A stretch of 64,000 nt of DNA. It comes from Gammaproteobacteria bacterium. GTDB lineage: Bacteria > Pseudomonadota > Gammaproteobacteria > Pseudomonadales > Pseudohongiellaceae. How positions within the stretch are numbered: position 1 is the first letter of the stretch; each line of letters opens with the position of its first letter. The notes under the pieces were generated by a model. That model was not told the origin of the DNA. It ran no database searches and saw only the letters and a list, made by a program, of their open reading frames with translations. Location of the stretch: the NCBI GenBank assembly GCA_009922595.1, contig RFVC01000009.1, forward strand, positions 1 through 64,000. Reading direction: 5' to 3'. The translations under genes and the position numbers were made by a program. Positions 7,830 through 16,627 of the stretch are shown one piece after another.

Positions 7830-9248
7830 TTATTCAAATGAAAATATATCCTCTTCCTCATCGGGTTTTTTCATTTCCTGTTCATGGAACCGCTTCCAGT
7901 TCTCAGCCCATGGCCGACCATAAATATCGGGAACAACAACATTAATCGTTTCCCCGGGAGCCGCAGGCGTAGGTTGCCCCTCTAGATTAAAAATCGATTG
8001 CACACATTCGATGAACTGGTAAGGCGCACCCTCTAACAGGCTGCTCTGTTTTTCAAGATTGCGCACTATCCTGATCGGTTCTACCAGGGCCTCCGGATCA
8101 TAGAAAACGGCTTCATGATTAAGGCCATAAATCTCGCCCTCTGGGTTTCTATTCGCTGTGTATATTTCTATAACCTGCAGCTTGCTTGAAAACTCCATGC
8201 CGCCATGAACCTTCCATCCCTGGATATTGGATGTCCAGGTGATGAGAACTTCCTCGTCCCAGAAACCAATCGTCTCCCCATACCACTGCGGCACATCAGC
8301 ACCGAGCCTGGGCACCAGGCCTTCCATATTGAATTCACGGCCAACATGAATATTGGTAATAAAGTTATTGGCATCACCGGCAAGGAGCTGCACCAGTTCC
8401 GGTGTAACCAGCACCTGGTGAGGTTGGTTGGTCACGCCATGGTAATGAAAACGGCGCATGAAACCCTCTGGCCAGCAAAACTGTGCTGGCCATTGCGCTA
8501 CGTTGGTATTGCCATGGTGATAGGCTTCCTGCACAAAGCGAGTCTGGTATTCCTCGGTCATTAAGGAAAGAACGGTAGGCACCTGGCTCCAGAAAAGTTC
8601 GGCATACCAGTTCTGGCCACGCGGCCACACGTAGCGGCCATTCCAGTCAGACGGTACCGTGGCATAGGTATGTTGAGTCGGACCACCACGGTATTTCGCT
8701 TCTTCCATGAGAACGTTGTAGTGATCCATGGCGTTAGCAAAAGAATAAGGGCTTACCATGGCCGCCCTTGGATAATCCCTGTCACAGTAACCCCAAGCAG
8801 CAGATGCTGGCGGATCGTCTCCAATCAGCAATCCAGACCACTGGGCCTGGATTGCTTCAGAACTGTTGCAACGAAAATATCGCGGGTCACTCCATAATTC
8901 CCGGTCAGCGTAGAAATCGTTTGAGGTAAAGAGGTCAACTGGTAATGGCTCAATTCCCTCAGGAACACTGCCATCCAGTGCGGTTGCATGAATCATACCC
9001 ATGCCGACACCACCGGCCCCCAATGTCCCGATTCTGAAGGGTCCCACCATCCAGTATTGCTCAGGATAGTTCTCCAGTTCCGCAGGAGGATAGGCTTCAA
9101 GTAACTCGGCAGGGGTTCTCTGGCTCCCCGGGATGGCGGGTACCAAAGGTGCGCCACGGCCATTGCTGGGAAAGCCTGGATCAGCAACCTGTTGAGCTGA
9201 GACATCCAGAATGTGCAGACATGCCAAGATGACAACGATGATTCTCAT
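7830..9248 (-). CDS. Exported protein of unknown function, divergent member of the DUF6152-associated C-terminal family
   Basis: A 472-residue protein. The start is set at 9248, where GGGGGG precedes ATG on the minus strand; this leaves a clean signal peptide MRIIVVILACLHILDVSA. The C-terminal half has the pattern seen in the proteins at 1535, 2632 and 12014: a FCWPEGFMRRF segment, WYGETIGFWDEEVLITWTS and a late Glu-Cys pair. The N-terminal half (GAGGVGMGMIHAT, CNSSEAI) is not recognised. It is a single gene divergent from the metallo-hydrolase at 9402, which suggests shared control. The acidic tail ends in SFE. Substrate and partners are unknown. Confidence 0.7.
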   Translation of the reverse strand: MRIIVVILACLHILDVSAQQVADPGFPSNGRGAPLVPAIPGSQRTPAELLEAYPPAELENYPEQYWMVGPFRIGTLGAGGVGMGMIHATALDGSVPEGIEPLPVDLFTSNDFYADRELWSDPRYFRCNSSEAIQAQWSGLLIGDDPPASAAWGYCDRDYPRAAMVSPYSFANAMDHYNVLMEEAKYRGGPTQHTYATVPSDWNGRYVWPRGQNWYAELFWSQVPTVLSLMTEEYQTRFVQEAYHHGNTNVAQWPAQFCWPEGFMRRFHYHGVTNQPHQVLVTPELVQLLAGDANNFITNIHVGREFNMEGLVPRLGADVPQWYGETIGFWDEEVLITWTSNIQGWKVHGGMEFSSKLQVIEIYTANRNPEGEIYGLNHEAVFYDPEALVEPIRIVRNLEKQSSLLEGAPYQFIECVQSIFNLEGQPTPAAPGETINVVVPDIYGRPWAENWKRFHEQEMKKPDEEEDIFSFE

Positions 9249-9269
9249 GCTTACCCCCCGGTAATATGT

Positions 9270-9288
9270 CATTGTCTAAACGACAATG
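9270..9288. promoter_or_regulatory. Inverted repeat CATTGTC-TAAAC-GACAATG in divergent promoter
   Basis: Perfect 7+7 arms with a 5-base spacer, 21 bases upstream of the exported-protein start at 9248 and inside the region shared with the gene at 9402. A regulator-binding site is plausible; the regulator is unknown. Confidence 0.4.
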
Positions 9289-9401
9289 AACATCTTCTAA
9301 AAGATCTAATGTAGTGTAATATCGTCCATCACCAACTCAAGATGTCGATCTGAGTATAAGTACAATAAAGAATAAAGCGAAGACCGAGGGGGGAGTTCAG
9401 C

Positions 9402-10862
9402 GTGTTTAAAAAACTGGTACTGGTAATATTTACAGCGGGCATTGTTAACCAGGTGTCCGCGCAAATCGTCGAGGATGTTATCGCTGATGCCATATCAGCA
9501 CTAGGCAATGCCCAATCGGTGCTGTTAACCGGCTCAGCAAAATATGTCGCCTTTCAGCAATGCGGCGCTAATGGCGCGGACAGAAGATGCGAAGGCACCC
9601 ATGATCCTATGCGGGTCATCACTGATTACGAAAGAGTTGTGGACCTTAACTCCCCTGCCATGCGGCACCAGGGCAACACCATGAACATAGGTCCAGGCGG
9701 CTCCACCACTATAAGCCCGGGCACATTTTTCCAGAGCATCACCAGTGATCAGGCAGACCTTTCATCATCATGGGGCGGGTCAATTGAGTTTTACATTACT
9801 CCCTGGGGCTTTCTGAAAGGCGCCTCTGTAAGTGAAACAACGTCGAATCGCCGAACCATCAACGGTAAAACCTATACCGTGTTGAGCTGGAGCCCTGACG
9901 TTACAGCTCCTTCAGGAGCAAACTATGTCGTCAATGGCTACATCAATGATGAAAACCTTCTTGAGCGTGTCGAGACATGGCTTGAAGACAACATCATGGG
10001 TGACATGCATATCGTTGCCAGCTATAGCGGCTGGCGTGACTTTGGAGGATTTATTGCACCCACCGCAATAGAGCAAACACGGGGCGGGTGGCCCTTTTTT
10101 GAGGTAGCTGTCGTAAATGCCCAGGCCAACATGAGCGATGTTGCCTCCCTGCTTCCAGCACCCGAATCCGGAGGTGGCGGTGGTTTCGGCGGTGGTCGTG
10201 ATTTCACTGTTGCAGTTGAAGATCTGGGCAACGACCTCTACCGCTTTAACACTGGTCCCGGCGGCTACGATTCACTGATATACGAATTTGAAGACCACAT
10301 CATGATGTTTGAAGCCGGTGCCAGTCATGAAGTAGTGGCGGCTTACCTAGAAGAAATTCATCGTATGTTTCCCGGCAAACCGATTCGCTACATCATGAAC
10401 ACCCATCCACATTCTGATCATACGGCAGGCCTGCCTGTGGTGGTTGCTGAAGGGGCCACTGTCATCACCCATGAAAACAATCGTGAGTTTTTTGAACGGG
10501 CACTTAACACACCCCGTACACTCCTGAATGATGCACTGGCGCGAAACCCACAGAAGGTCTGGGTTGAGGGTACAGGCACGAAGGCTGCTTATACTGACGG
10601 TGACCACACGGTGGAGCTCTACCATATTTACCCGGCACCGCATTCGAACGGTCTGCTGGTCGCTTTCTTCCCTGAAGAAAGAGTGCTGTTCCAGGGAGAC
10701 TTTTCTCTGCCTCAGCCTGGTGAGCGGGGTAACGACCATGTTCAGGCCCTGGTACCGGCACTGATCAAGCTGGGAGTCACCGAGTTCGATCGTTACATCA
10801 ATGTCCACGCCAGCGCAGAGCCGCAGACCAAAGACCAGCTGTGGGCTGCTGCAGGTCGTTAA
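9402..10862 (+). CDS. Exported metallo-beta-lactamase-fold hydrolase with N-terminal extension
   Basis: A 486-residue protein starting at GTG after GGGGGAG. Signal peptide MFKKLVLVIFTAGIVNQVSA. Residues ~25-255 form an N-terminal domain I do not recognise, joined by a Gly-rich linker near 257 to an MBL domain. All usual metal ligands are visible: HPHSDH at 335-340, a downstream APHS histidine, FQGD aspartate and a final VHAS histidine. The fold is hydrolytic; the substrate is unknown, and periplasmic or extracellular action is predicted. Neighbouring genes on both sides also encode exported proteins. Confidence 0.8.
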   Translation: MFKKLVLVIFTAGIVNQVSAQIVEDVIADAISALGNAQSVLLTGSAKYVAFQQCGANGADRRCEGTHDPMRVITDYERVVDLNSPAMRHQGNTMNIGPGGSTTISPGTFFQSITSDQADLSSSWGGSIEFYITPWGFLKGASVSETTSNRRTINGKTYTVLSWSPDVTAPSGANYVVNGYINDENLLERVETWLEDNIMGDMHIVASYSGWRDFGGFIAPTAIEQTRGGWPFFEVAVVNAQANMSDVASLLPAPESGGGGGFGGGRDFTVAVEDLGNDLYRFNTGPGGYDSLIYEFEDHIMMFEAGASHEVVAAYLEEIHRMFPGKPIRYIMNTHPHSDHTAGLPVVVAEGATVITHENNREFFERALNTPRTLLNDALARNPQKVWVEGTGTKAAYTDGDHTVELYHIYPAPHSNGLLVAFFPEERVLFQGDFSLPQPGERGNDHVQALVPALIKLGVTEFDRYINVHASAEPQTKDQLWAAAGR

Positions 10863-10879
10863 TAGGCCGGCACTTAAGG

Positions 10880-10917
10880 CTGAAGGTCAGTGAAATCAGA
10901 GAATCACTGGCCTTCAG
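10880..10917 (+). terminator. Strong hairpin after the MBL gene
   Basis: CTGAAGGTCAGTGA (10880-10893) pairs over 14 bases, with one G-T, with 10904-10917 around a 10-base loop. There is no immediate T-run (TAATCATTCTTTG follows), so it may be a 3' stabiliser or a weak terminator. Confidence 0.45.
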
Positions 10918-11005
10918 TAATCATTCTTTGACTTGTTTTTCCAATCTCTGTTTTGAATAGCTCTGGGCAGTGATGCCATCCTTACCACATCAAAGGACTC
11001 ACTAT

Positions 11006-11497
11006 ATGACAAGTCCCTACAGTTCCAAGTTAAAGTGCCTGTCACTGTTTTTTCTTGGCCTGTTTGCCTGCTACGTTAACGCCCAGAAACCCAACTGGAT
11101 ACCCGTTGCGGAGTTGCTGCTTGGCAGCATGGGTAGCGCAGACCCGGACAAGATGGCTGAAGTTATGAATCGCTGCACAGCCCTGAACATGACCTTGTCC
11201 GCGTTAACATCAAATGAATCAGCAGAGATTTCACAGGGCTATGAAAACCAGGCCCTGAGACTCATCCAGAACGGCATCATGATTGAAATGAACTCAGAAA
11301 AGGAACGAACAGGAATTGAGCCGAACCTTGAGCAGGTCTCAGACCTGGCTGTCAGTGATGTGAAGGAAATGCTCGGCACTTACAACACCTGGATGGACGA
11401 AAATTTTGCCGAGGACGGCTCATACTTCAGCAATGATCTCGAAATTGAGATGAAGAGTTGTGAGCTTGCCACCAAGATAGTCATGCACAGACCATAA
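11006..11497 (+). CDS. Small exported protein of unknown function
   Basis: A 163-residue protein. AAAGGA ahead of the ATG at 11006 decides the start; the upstream ATG at 10970 lacks a ribosome site. The signal peptide ends near CYVNAQ. The mature chain is largely helical and acidic, with Met-rich stretches (MAEVMNRCTALNMTLSAL) and two cysteines that could pair. No family recognised. It lies between the MBL hydrolase and the split DUF6152 pair. Confidence 0.7.
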   Translation: MTSPYSSKLKCLSLFFLGLFACYVNAQKPNWIPVAELLLGSMGSADPDKMAEVMNRCTALNMTLSALTSNESAEISQGYENQALRLIQNGIMIEMNSEKERTGIEPNLEQVSDLAVSDVKEMLGTYNTWMDENFAEDGSYFSNDLEIEMKSCELATKIVMHRP

Positions 11498-11532
11498 TTC
11501 TCCTCACGCATTTCCTCAAAAAATTTTTGGGC

Positions 11533-11547
11533 TGACCAGGCTGGTCA
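11533..11547. promoter_or_regulatory. 15-bp palindrome TGACCAG-G-CTGGTCA
   Basis: Perfect 7+7 arms around one base, 62 bases before the DUF6152 gene at 11610. GntR-type regulators favour TGGTC/GACCA half-sites, so an operator is possible. The regulator is unknown. Confidence 0.4.
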
Positions 11548-11609
11548 AATATATTTTTTCATGACATTCTTGAGGGCATTAATTACTCTGCCTGTATCAG
11601 GGGAAAATC

Positions 11610-11996
11610 ATGGCTAAAAAACTGCTAGGCACTGTCTTTCTATCGACTTTACTTTACCTATTTTCACTTGAAATTTTTGCGCATCATTCTGTGGCTATTT
11701 ACGACGCAGAAAACCCACTTCAACTTACGGGCAAAGTCGTGGAATGGCAGTTCACCAATCCTCATGTCTTTATTCTTTTATCCGTAGAGGATGACCAGGG
11801 CAAGGAGGTGACGTGGAATCTTGAAGGCTCCAATACGTCATTAATGCTTCGCAGAGGATGGCGCCCGGATACGTTAGTCCCCGGCGATGAAATCATTGTG
11901 CGTTTTAATCCACTGCATAGCGGTGCGCCCGGCGGCAACTTCAGGGAAGTATTCAACCCTGACGGCACAGCTTTTGATCCCTCCTCTAAACGCTAA
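11610..11996 (+). CDS. Stand-alone exported DUF6152 protein
   Basis: A 128-residue protein: signal peptide ending at IFA, then HHSVAIYD and a complete DUF6152 domain (WQFTNPHVFI, W-x-L-E-G, RRGW, GDEIIVRFNPL, GAPGG). Unlike the two island paralogues it has no C-terminal domain; that domain is encoded separately 17 bases downstream. AGGGGAAAA precedes the ATG. The pair is almost certainly one operon, and the fused homologues imply that the two products act together in the envelope. Confidence 0.85.
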   Translation: MAKKLLGTVFLSTLLYLFSLEIFAHHSVAIYDAENPLQLTGKVVEWQFTNPHVFILLSVEDDQGKEVTWNLEGSNTSLMLRRGWRPDTLVPGDEIIVRFNPLHSGAPGGNFREVFNPDGTAFDPSSKR

Positions 11997-12013
11997 TATT
12001 AAGAAACAAGAAT

Positions 12014-12850
12014 ATGAATATATTCAACAGGACGTTTTTTTTCTCAGTACTTGTTTTTCTCCAGACTGCCTGCACGCAGAGCAATGAAATAACTGGCCAA
12101 GAGACTGCCATTCAATATCCTGACTGGAGCGGACAATGGTCACGCATAGGCAGTCTTAACTGGGAGCCGGAAGGTTATGCCGTGGCCGGTCCGCCACCGC
12201 TGACGCCTGAGTACCAGGCCAGGAGAGAAGAATTCCAGAGTCAGAGAGACCAGGGCATGCTGGTAGGCGACCCGCCGGCAAACTGTTTGCCGCCGGGAAT
12301 GCCAAGAGTGATGACCATGTCATTTCCCTTTGAATTGGTTATTACTCCGAACACGACTTACATCCTCGCTGACTGGGAGAGTGCTGTCAGGAGAATCTTC
12401 ACTGATGGAAGAGACTGGCCGGATTACATGCTGCCTGAATTCAATGGCTACTCAATCGGGCAGTGGCACGATGAAAATGACGACGGAGTTTATGACATGC
12501 TTTCCGTAGAAACCCGCGCTATCAAGGGACCTCGTTCTTTTGATTCAACCGCCGTCGTTGCACATGACAACAACCAGACCGTTGTCTTAGAGGAATTCCG
12601 CCGCATTGATGAAGAAACGCTGGAAGACAAGATCACAACAATTGATGACGCCCTCACCGGACCATGGACCGTCCAGCGCCGTTACAGTCACACCCCTTTT
12701 TCTCAAGATATACTCTGGGTGGAATATGTCTGCGCCGAAGGCAACCGTCATTTAAACCTGGGAGAAGAGTGGTACTTCATTAACAAGGAAGAGGGAACAT
12801 TGGAACCCACCCGTGATGGGCAGCCCAGGATGGTGCCAGTTTACGACTGA
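12014..12850 (+). CDS. Lipoprotein carrying the DUF6152-partner domain
   Basis: A 278-residue protein with a type II signal and lipobox LQTAC (Cys at about residue 20). The mature part reproduces the C-terminal domain of the island fusions: a W-S-G-Q-W opening, CLPPGMPRVM, an RRIFTDGRDWP stretch, GYSIGQW, VETRA and a late VCAEGNRH. Lipidation suggests anchoring to the inner face of the outer membrane or to the inner membrane, which would place its DUF6152 partner (11610) in the periplasm beside it. Function unknown. Confidence 0.8.
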   Translation: MNIFNRTFFFSVLVFLQTACTQSNEITGQETAIQYPDWSGQWSRIGSLNWEPEGYAVAGPPPLTPEYQARREEFQSQRDQGMLVGDPPANCLPPGMPRVMTMSFPFELVITPNTTYILADWESAVRRIFTDGRDWPDYMLPEFNGYSIGQWHDENDDGVYDMLSVETRAIKGPRSFDSTAVVAHDNNQTVVLEEFRRIDEETLEDKITTIDDALTGPWTVQRRYSHTPFSQDILWVEYVCAEGNRHLNLGEEWYFINKEEGTLEPTRDGQPRMVPVYD

Positions 12851-12876
12851 CATTCAGGCAAAACGGCCAGCTGCAC

Positions 12877-13683
12877 CTAGATAGATTGCCAATCGAAGGC
12901 CCTATCCCCAATCGCGAAGAAAAACGGGTTGAGAATATCTTCCTTCTGGTTGTAACGGTATATATTGAAATCGGCATCTGTCAGAAGGCCGCCGGCAGCC
13001 TCCAGGATGGCCTGTGCAGCGCCAGTATCCCACTCTGAAGTCAGTGCCAGGCGCGGATAGATATCCGCCTTGCCCTCCGCCACCAGGCAAATTTTGAGGG
13101 AACTACCCATACTTAGAAGTTCCATTTGCGGAAATCTCTCTGCCGCTCTCTCGAGCCATGCTTCCAGATCCTCACCCTTGTGACTGCGGCTGGCGACAAC
13201 GGAGACCGTATGCTGGTCCTCCTGGATAGCAGCAGTCTGTATTGCTTCCCGCTTACCGTTCTCCTCTTTCCAGGCCCCTTCAGGGCTGCCTGTGTAACCG
13301 ATATCCAGTACGGGCACATAGACAACCCCCAGTACGGGTCTGCCATTGTCGATTAAGGCGATATTGACGGTGAATTCACCGTTCCGGTTGATAAATTCCT
13401 TGGTTCCATCAAGTGGGTCCACCAGCCAATAGGTTTGCCAGCTTTGTCGCTGCTCCCAGGAAATCGCCTTGGATTCCTCTGAGAGTATGGGAAGTGCGGG
13501 GGTCAGTTCCTGCAGTGCATCAACTATAATACGGTGCGCCGCAAGATCGGCTTCCGTTAGCGGAGAATCATTCTCCTTGGTCGTAACATCAAGCTTAGCT
13601 TCCCTGCCGTAGATCTCCAGGATGGCAGCACCTGCCTGCCTGGCAATTGCATTTACTTCAGTAAGCAGCGCCTGATAATTCAT
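12877..13683 (-). CDS. cysQ: 3'(2'),5'-bisphosphate nucleotidase CysQ
   Basis: A 268-residue inositol-monophosphatase-fold enzyme that removes the 3' phosphate from PAP formed in sulfate assimilation. Metal-binding motifs are visible: EES, then DPLDGTKEFI, and a late SEWDTGAAQAILEAAGG. The start at 13683 (MNYQALL) matches family length; the frame can extend to 13716 with a leucine-rich lead that looks untranslated. Divergent from yrfG and convergent with the DUF6152 pair. Confidence 0.92.
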   Translation of the reverse strand: MNYQALLTEVNAIARQAGAAILEIYGREAKLDVTTKENDSPLTEADLAAHRIIVDALQELTPALPILSEESKAISWEQRQSWQTYWLVDPLDGTKEFINRNGEFTVNIALIDNGRPVLGVVYVPVLDIGYTGSPEGAWKEENGKREAIQTAAIQEDQHTVSVVASRSHKGEDLEAWLERAAERFPQMELLSMGSSLKICLVAEGKADIYPRLALTSEWDTGAAQAILEAAGGLLTDADFNIYRYNQKEDILNPFFFAIGDRAFDWQSI

Positions 13684-13755
13684 AAAGTCTTGAAGTAATA
13701 AAAGGGTTAACTCCATTATAATGCAATTTCCCTGAACTACTTACCCGCACTAGAA

Positions 13756-14409
13756 ATGGTTAACTGGTCATCAATAGATACGGTTTTGCTCGACATGGAT
13801 GGCACCTTGCTTGACTTGAGCTTTGATAATTATTTCTGGCTTGAATACCTGCCACAGAAGGTAGCCGCACATCGGGACATTGAGATAACTGAAGCTTTTA
13901 ATATGGTTCGGACTCTGTCTAATGCCACCTATGGCAGCCTGCTCTGGTACTGCCTTGACCACTGGTCGGAGCAGTTAAGTCTGGATGTTGAAGCACTGAA
14001 AAGGGAAGTCAGCCATCTCATCAAAATGCGTCCTCACTGCGCTGAGTTCCTGGCTTACCTGAAAGGGATGGAAAAACGCGTCATGCTGGTAACAAACGCC
14101 CACCCAAAAGCGCTGGCTATAAAGCTGGAGGCCTCCGGCCTGCACCATTATCTGGACGAAACCATCAGCTCACATGAATTCGACCTCGCGAAGGAAAACG
14201 ATGGATTCTGGGAACGGCTGGTAGAACGTGAAGGAGTAGATTTAGCGAGATCCCTTTTCGTTGATGACAGCCTCCCGGTCCTGGAATGTGCCCATCGCAG
14301 CGGTATAGGAAAAACCATTCATGTTCTCCACCCTGACTCCGGAGAAGAACCCAAGGAGCCCGCACACTTTCCCGGCATCGTCCACCTGAATGAACTGATG
14401 GTTGCCTAA
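13756..14409 (+). CDS. yrfG: GMP/IMP nucleotidase YrfG (HAD family)
   Basis: A 217-residue HAD-like hydrolase with motif I LLDMDGTLLDL near residue 10, motif II VTNAHPKAL and motif III/IV FVDDSLPVLECA. YrfG-type proteins dephosphorylate purine nucleoside monophosphates. Its stop overlaps the hslR start by one base (TAATG), and a yrfG-hslR pairing is known from Enterobacteria. Confidence 0.88.
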   Translation: MVNWSSIDTVLLDMDGTLLDLSFDNYFWLEYLPQKVAAHRDIEITEAFNMVRTLSNATYGSLLWYCLDHWSEQLSLDVEALKREVSHLIKMRPHCAEFLAYLKGMEKRVMLVTNAHPKALAIKLEASGLHHYLDETISSHEFDLAKENDGFWERLVEREGVDLARSLFVDDSLPVLECAHRSGIGKTIHVLHPDSGEEPKEPAHFPGIVHLNELMVA

Positions 14410-14828
14410 TGCCTGCTCCCGATAACCAAGATGCTCAGGGGAAAGTCCGTCTGGACAAGTGGCTATGGGCTGCTCGGTTTTTTAAAACCCGTTCGATAGC
14501 CAAACAGGCGATAGAAGGTGGCAAGGTCCACTGCAATGGCAGTCGCAGCAAAAGCAGTCGAGAAATAGAAGTTGGTTATGAGCTGCAGATCCGTCAAGGC
14601 TGGGATGAACTTACCGTTGTCGTAAAAGCACTCTCAGATAAGCGCGGTAGTGCTCCCCAGGCCGCGCTGCTCTATGAGGAAACTCGCGAGAGTGCTGAAA
14701 AGCGAAAACTCGAGGCAAAAAAAAGAAAAAGTCTGCGCGCGGCAAACCCATTTTCAGAAGGCCGTCCAACCAAAAAAGACAGGCGCCAGATTCACCGCTT
14801 CAAGCGTAAAAGCGCCGAGGATAAGTAG
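14409..14828 (+). CDS. hslR: Ribosome-associated heat shock protein Hsp15 (S4 domain)
   Basis: A 139-residue protein. An S4 RNA-binding domain (VRLDKWLWAARFFKTRSIAKQAIEGG) covers residues ~12-70, followed by the highly basic tail usual for Hsp15. Hsp15 rescues 50S subunits carrying stalled peptidyl-tRNA. Translationally coupled to yrfG. Confidence 0.92.
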   Translation: MPAPDNQDAQGKVRLDKWLWAARFFKTRSIAKQAIEGGKVHCNGSRSKSSREIEVGYELQIRQGWDELTVVVKALSDKRGSAPQAALLYEETRESAEKRKLEAKKRKSLRAANPFSEGRPTKKDRRQIHRFKRKSAEDK

Positions 14829-14930
14829 CCGCAGCCTCTCCAAAATCAGCAGAGCTTACACAATTGTAATTATCCTGTTGCCTTCTTCTGTGGCATAATC
14901 CTCTGCCTCCGCTTTTCATGGGTGTTTTCT

Positions 14931-14989
14931 GCAGTAAATATCTAATATTATCAATAATTTACTGCTATTTTTGCCAGTCTAGAACTGGC
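14931..14989. promoter_or_regulatory. Two inverted repeats between hslR and gshA
   Basis: GCAGTAAAT (14931-14939) and ATTTACTGC (14957-14965) form perfect 9-bp arms with a 17-base AT-rich loop, followed by TATTTTT, so it could terminate hslR. A second repeat, GCCAGT/ACTGGC (14973-14989), follows at once. Either could also regulate gshA. Confidence 0.45.
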
Positions 14990-15032
14990 TAAACCATGCA
15001 TATAAAAATTAAAGATTTTCGGGAAACATGCT

Positions 15033-16601
15033 TTGTCGAAACAATTAAAGCAACGCCTGAGCCAACTCGCTGATTCTTCAGAAACAAACTGTCTCAAGAA
15101 GATCGGTCACGGCATAGAAAAGGAAAGCCTGCGCATAGACCCGGATGGACATATCGCACAGACGCCTCATCCATATGGACTGGGCTCACCTCTGACACAC
15201 CCAAGCATCACTACTGACTTTTCCGAGGCTCTACTGGAATTCATCACACCGGTTTTTCACTCACCTGAGGAAAGCCTGAGCTTTCTTTCTGACCTGCATA
15301 CCTTCATGTTTACCCAGTTGGACCGTGAAGAGCTTATCTGGACATCCAGCATGCCCTGCGTTCTGGATGATGATGACCTTATTCCACTGGCGCAGTATGG
15401 GACGTCCAACGTAGGAAAACTAAAAACGCTCTACAGGATGGGCCTCAGCTATCGTTATGGCAGGGCCATGCAAACAATTTCCGGCATACACTTTAATTTT
15501 TCACTGCCAGACAGCTTCTGGACGCTTTATAAAGATCTCGTCGGCACAGACATCAGCCTCAGGGACTTCAAGACGGAGCAGTATTTTAATCTCATTAGGA
15601 ATTTCCGCCGCTATTCCTGGCTGCTGCTGTACCTGTTTGGTGCCTCTCCTGCAGTCTGCAAAAGTTTTTTAAGGGACAGGCCCAATCACGGTCTCGAAGC
15701 CTATGACCAGGGAACACTCTACCAGCCCTACGGTACCTGCCTGCGAATGGGCGATCTTGGTTACACCAGCAACGCCCAGGCGGGCCTAACCATCAGCTAC
15801 AACAACCTTGATGAATATGCCCATGACCTGACCAGCGCCATCAAGACCCCCTACGCGCCCTACACAAAATTTGCCCCGGAAAACGGCGAATTCAAACAGC
15901 TCAACGACAGCATTCTGCAAATTGAAAACGAGTTTTACAGCACCATACGTCCCAAGCGTGAGGCTCCCTCCGGAAAACGACCGGTAAATGTGCTGAAGGA
16001 AGACGGCGTTGAATACATAGAAGTCAGGTGTCTCGACCTCAATCCATTCCTACCTGTCGGTATAGATGAGGAGCAGATCCAGTTTCTCAACAGTTTTCTT
16101 CTGTTCTGTCTGCTGCGCAGCAGTCCATCATCTGAAGAAGCTGAGTACAGGGAAATTGAGGGTAACCTGAAAACCGTGATCAACCGCGGCCGGGAGCCCG
16201 GCTTAGAGCTCGTCGAAAAAGGACGTTCAATTCCTCTGTTAGACTGGGCTACTGAAATACTCGAGGAAACACGCCAGATTGCAGGGCTGCTCGATGAGGT
16301 TCACCAGGATGATAGCCATTCCAGGGCAACCGATGCACAGCTGGAAAAGGTAAAAAACAGCGCGCTGACCCCCTCTGCTAGGGTAATCGAGCGCATGGAT
16401 GATCTCAAAACTCCCTATTTTACCTTTGCCATGAACCAGTCGCTGGCAAACAGCGATTACTTTAGGTCGCTGGACCTGGATGAAAAAGTTATGACAGCGA
16501 TGAAAGAAATGTCTGCAAAATCCAATCAAGACAGACAGGTCATAGAAAATGCCGAAGATATGGACTTTGAGTCTTACCTGGTAATAATGAATAACTCCTG
16601 A
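15033..16601 (+). CDS. gshA: Glutamate-cysteine ligase
   Basis: A 522-residue protein of the enterobacterial-type GshA family (first step of glutathione synthesis; joins L-glutamate and L-cysteine with ATP). The opening GIEKESLRI is the family signature, followed by TDFSEALLEFITP, GIHFNFSLP and RCLDLNPFLPVGI. The start is TTG with GGGA 8 bases upstream; the nearby ATG at 15028 is out of frame. The E. coli gene also uses TTG. gshB lies elsewhere at 40427. Confidence 0.95.
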   Translation: MSKQLKQRLSQLADSSETNCLKKIGHGIEKESLRIDPDGHIAQTPHPYGLGSPLTHPSITTDFSEALLEFITPVFHSPEESLSFLSDLHTFMFTQLDREELIWTSSMPCVLDDDDLIPLAQYGTSNVGKLKTLYRMGLSYRYGRAMQTISGIHFNFSLPDSFWTLYKDLVGTDISLRDFKTEQYFNLIRNFRRYSWLLLYLFGASPAVCKSFLRDRPNHGLEAYDQGTLYQPYGTCLRMGDLGYTSNAQAGLTISYNNLDEYAHDLTSAIKTPYAPYTKFAPENGEFKQLNDSILQIENEFYSTIRPKREAPSGKRPVNVLKEDGVEYIEVRCLDLNPFLPVGIDEEQIQFLNSFLLFCLLRSSPSSEEAEYREIEGNLKTVINRGREPGLELVEKGRSIPLLDWATEILEETRQIAGLLDEVHQDDSHSRATDAQLEKVKNSALTPSARVIERMDDLKTPYFTFAMNQSLANSDYFRSLDLDEKVMTAMKEMSAKSNQDRQVIENAEDMDFESYLVIMNNS

Positions 16602-16627
16602 ACCAAAGGAAACAGCAAAAAAAGAAG

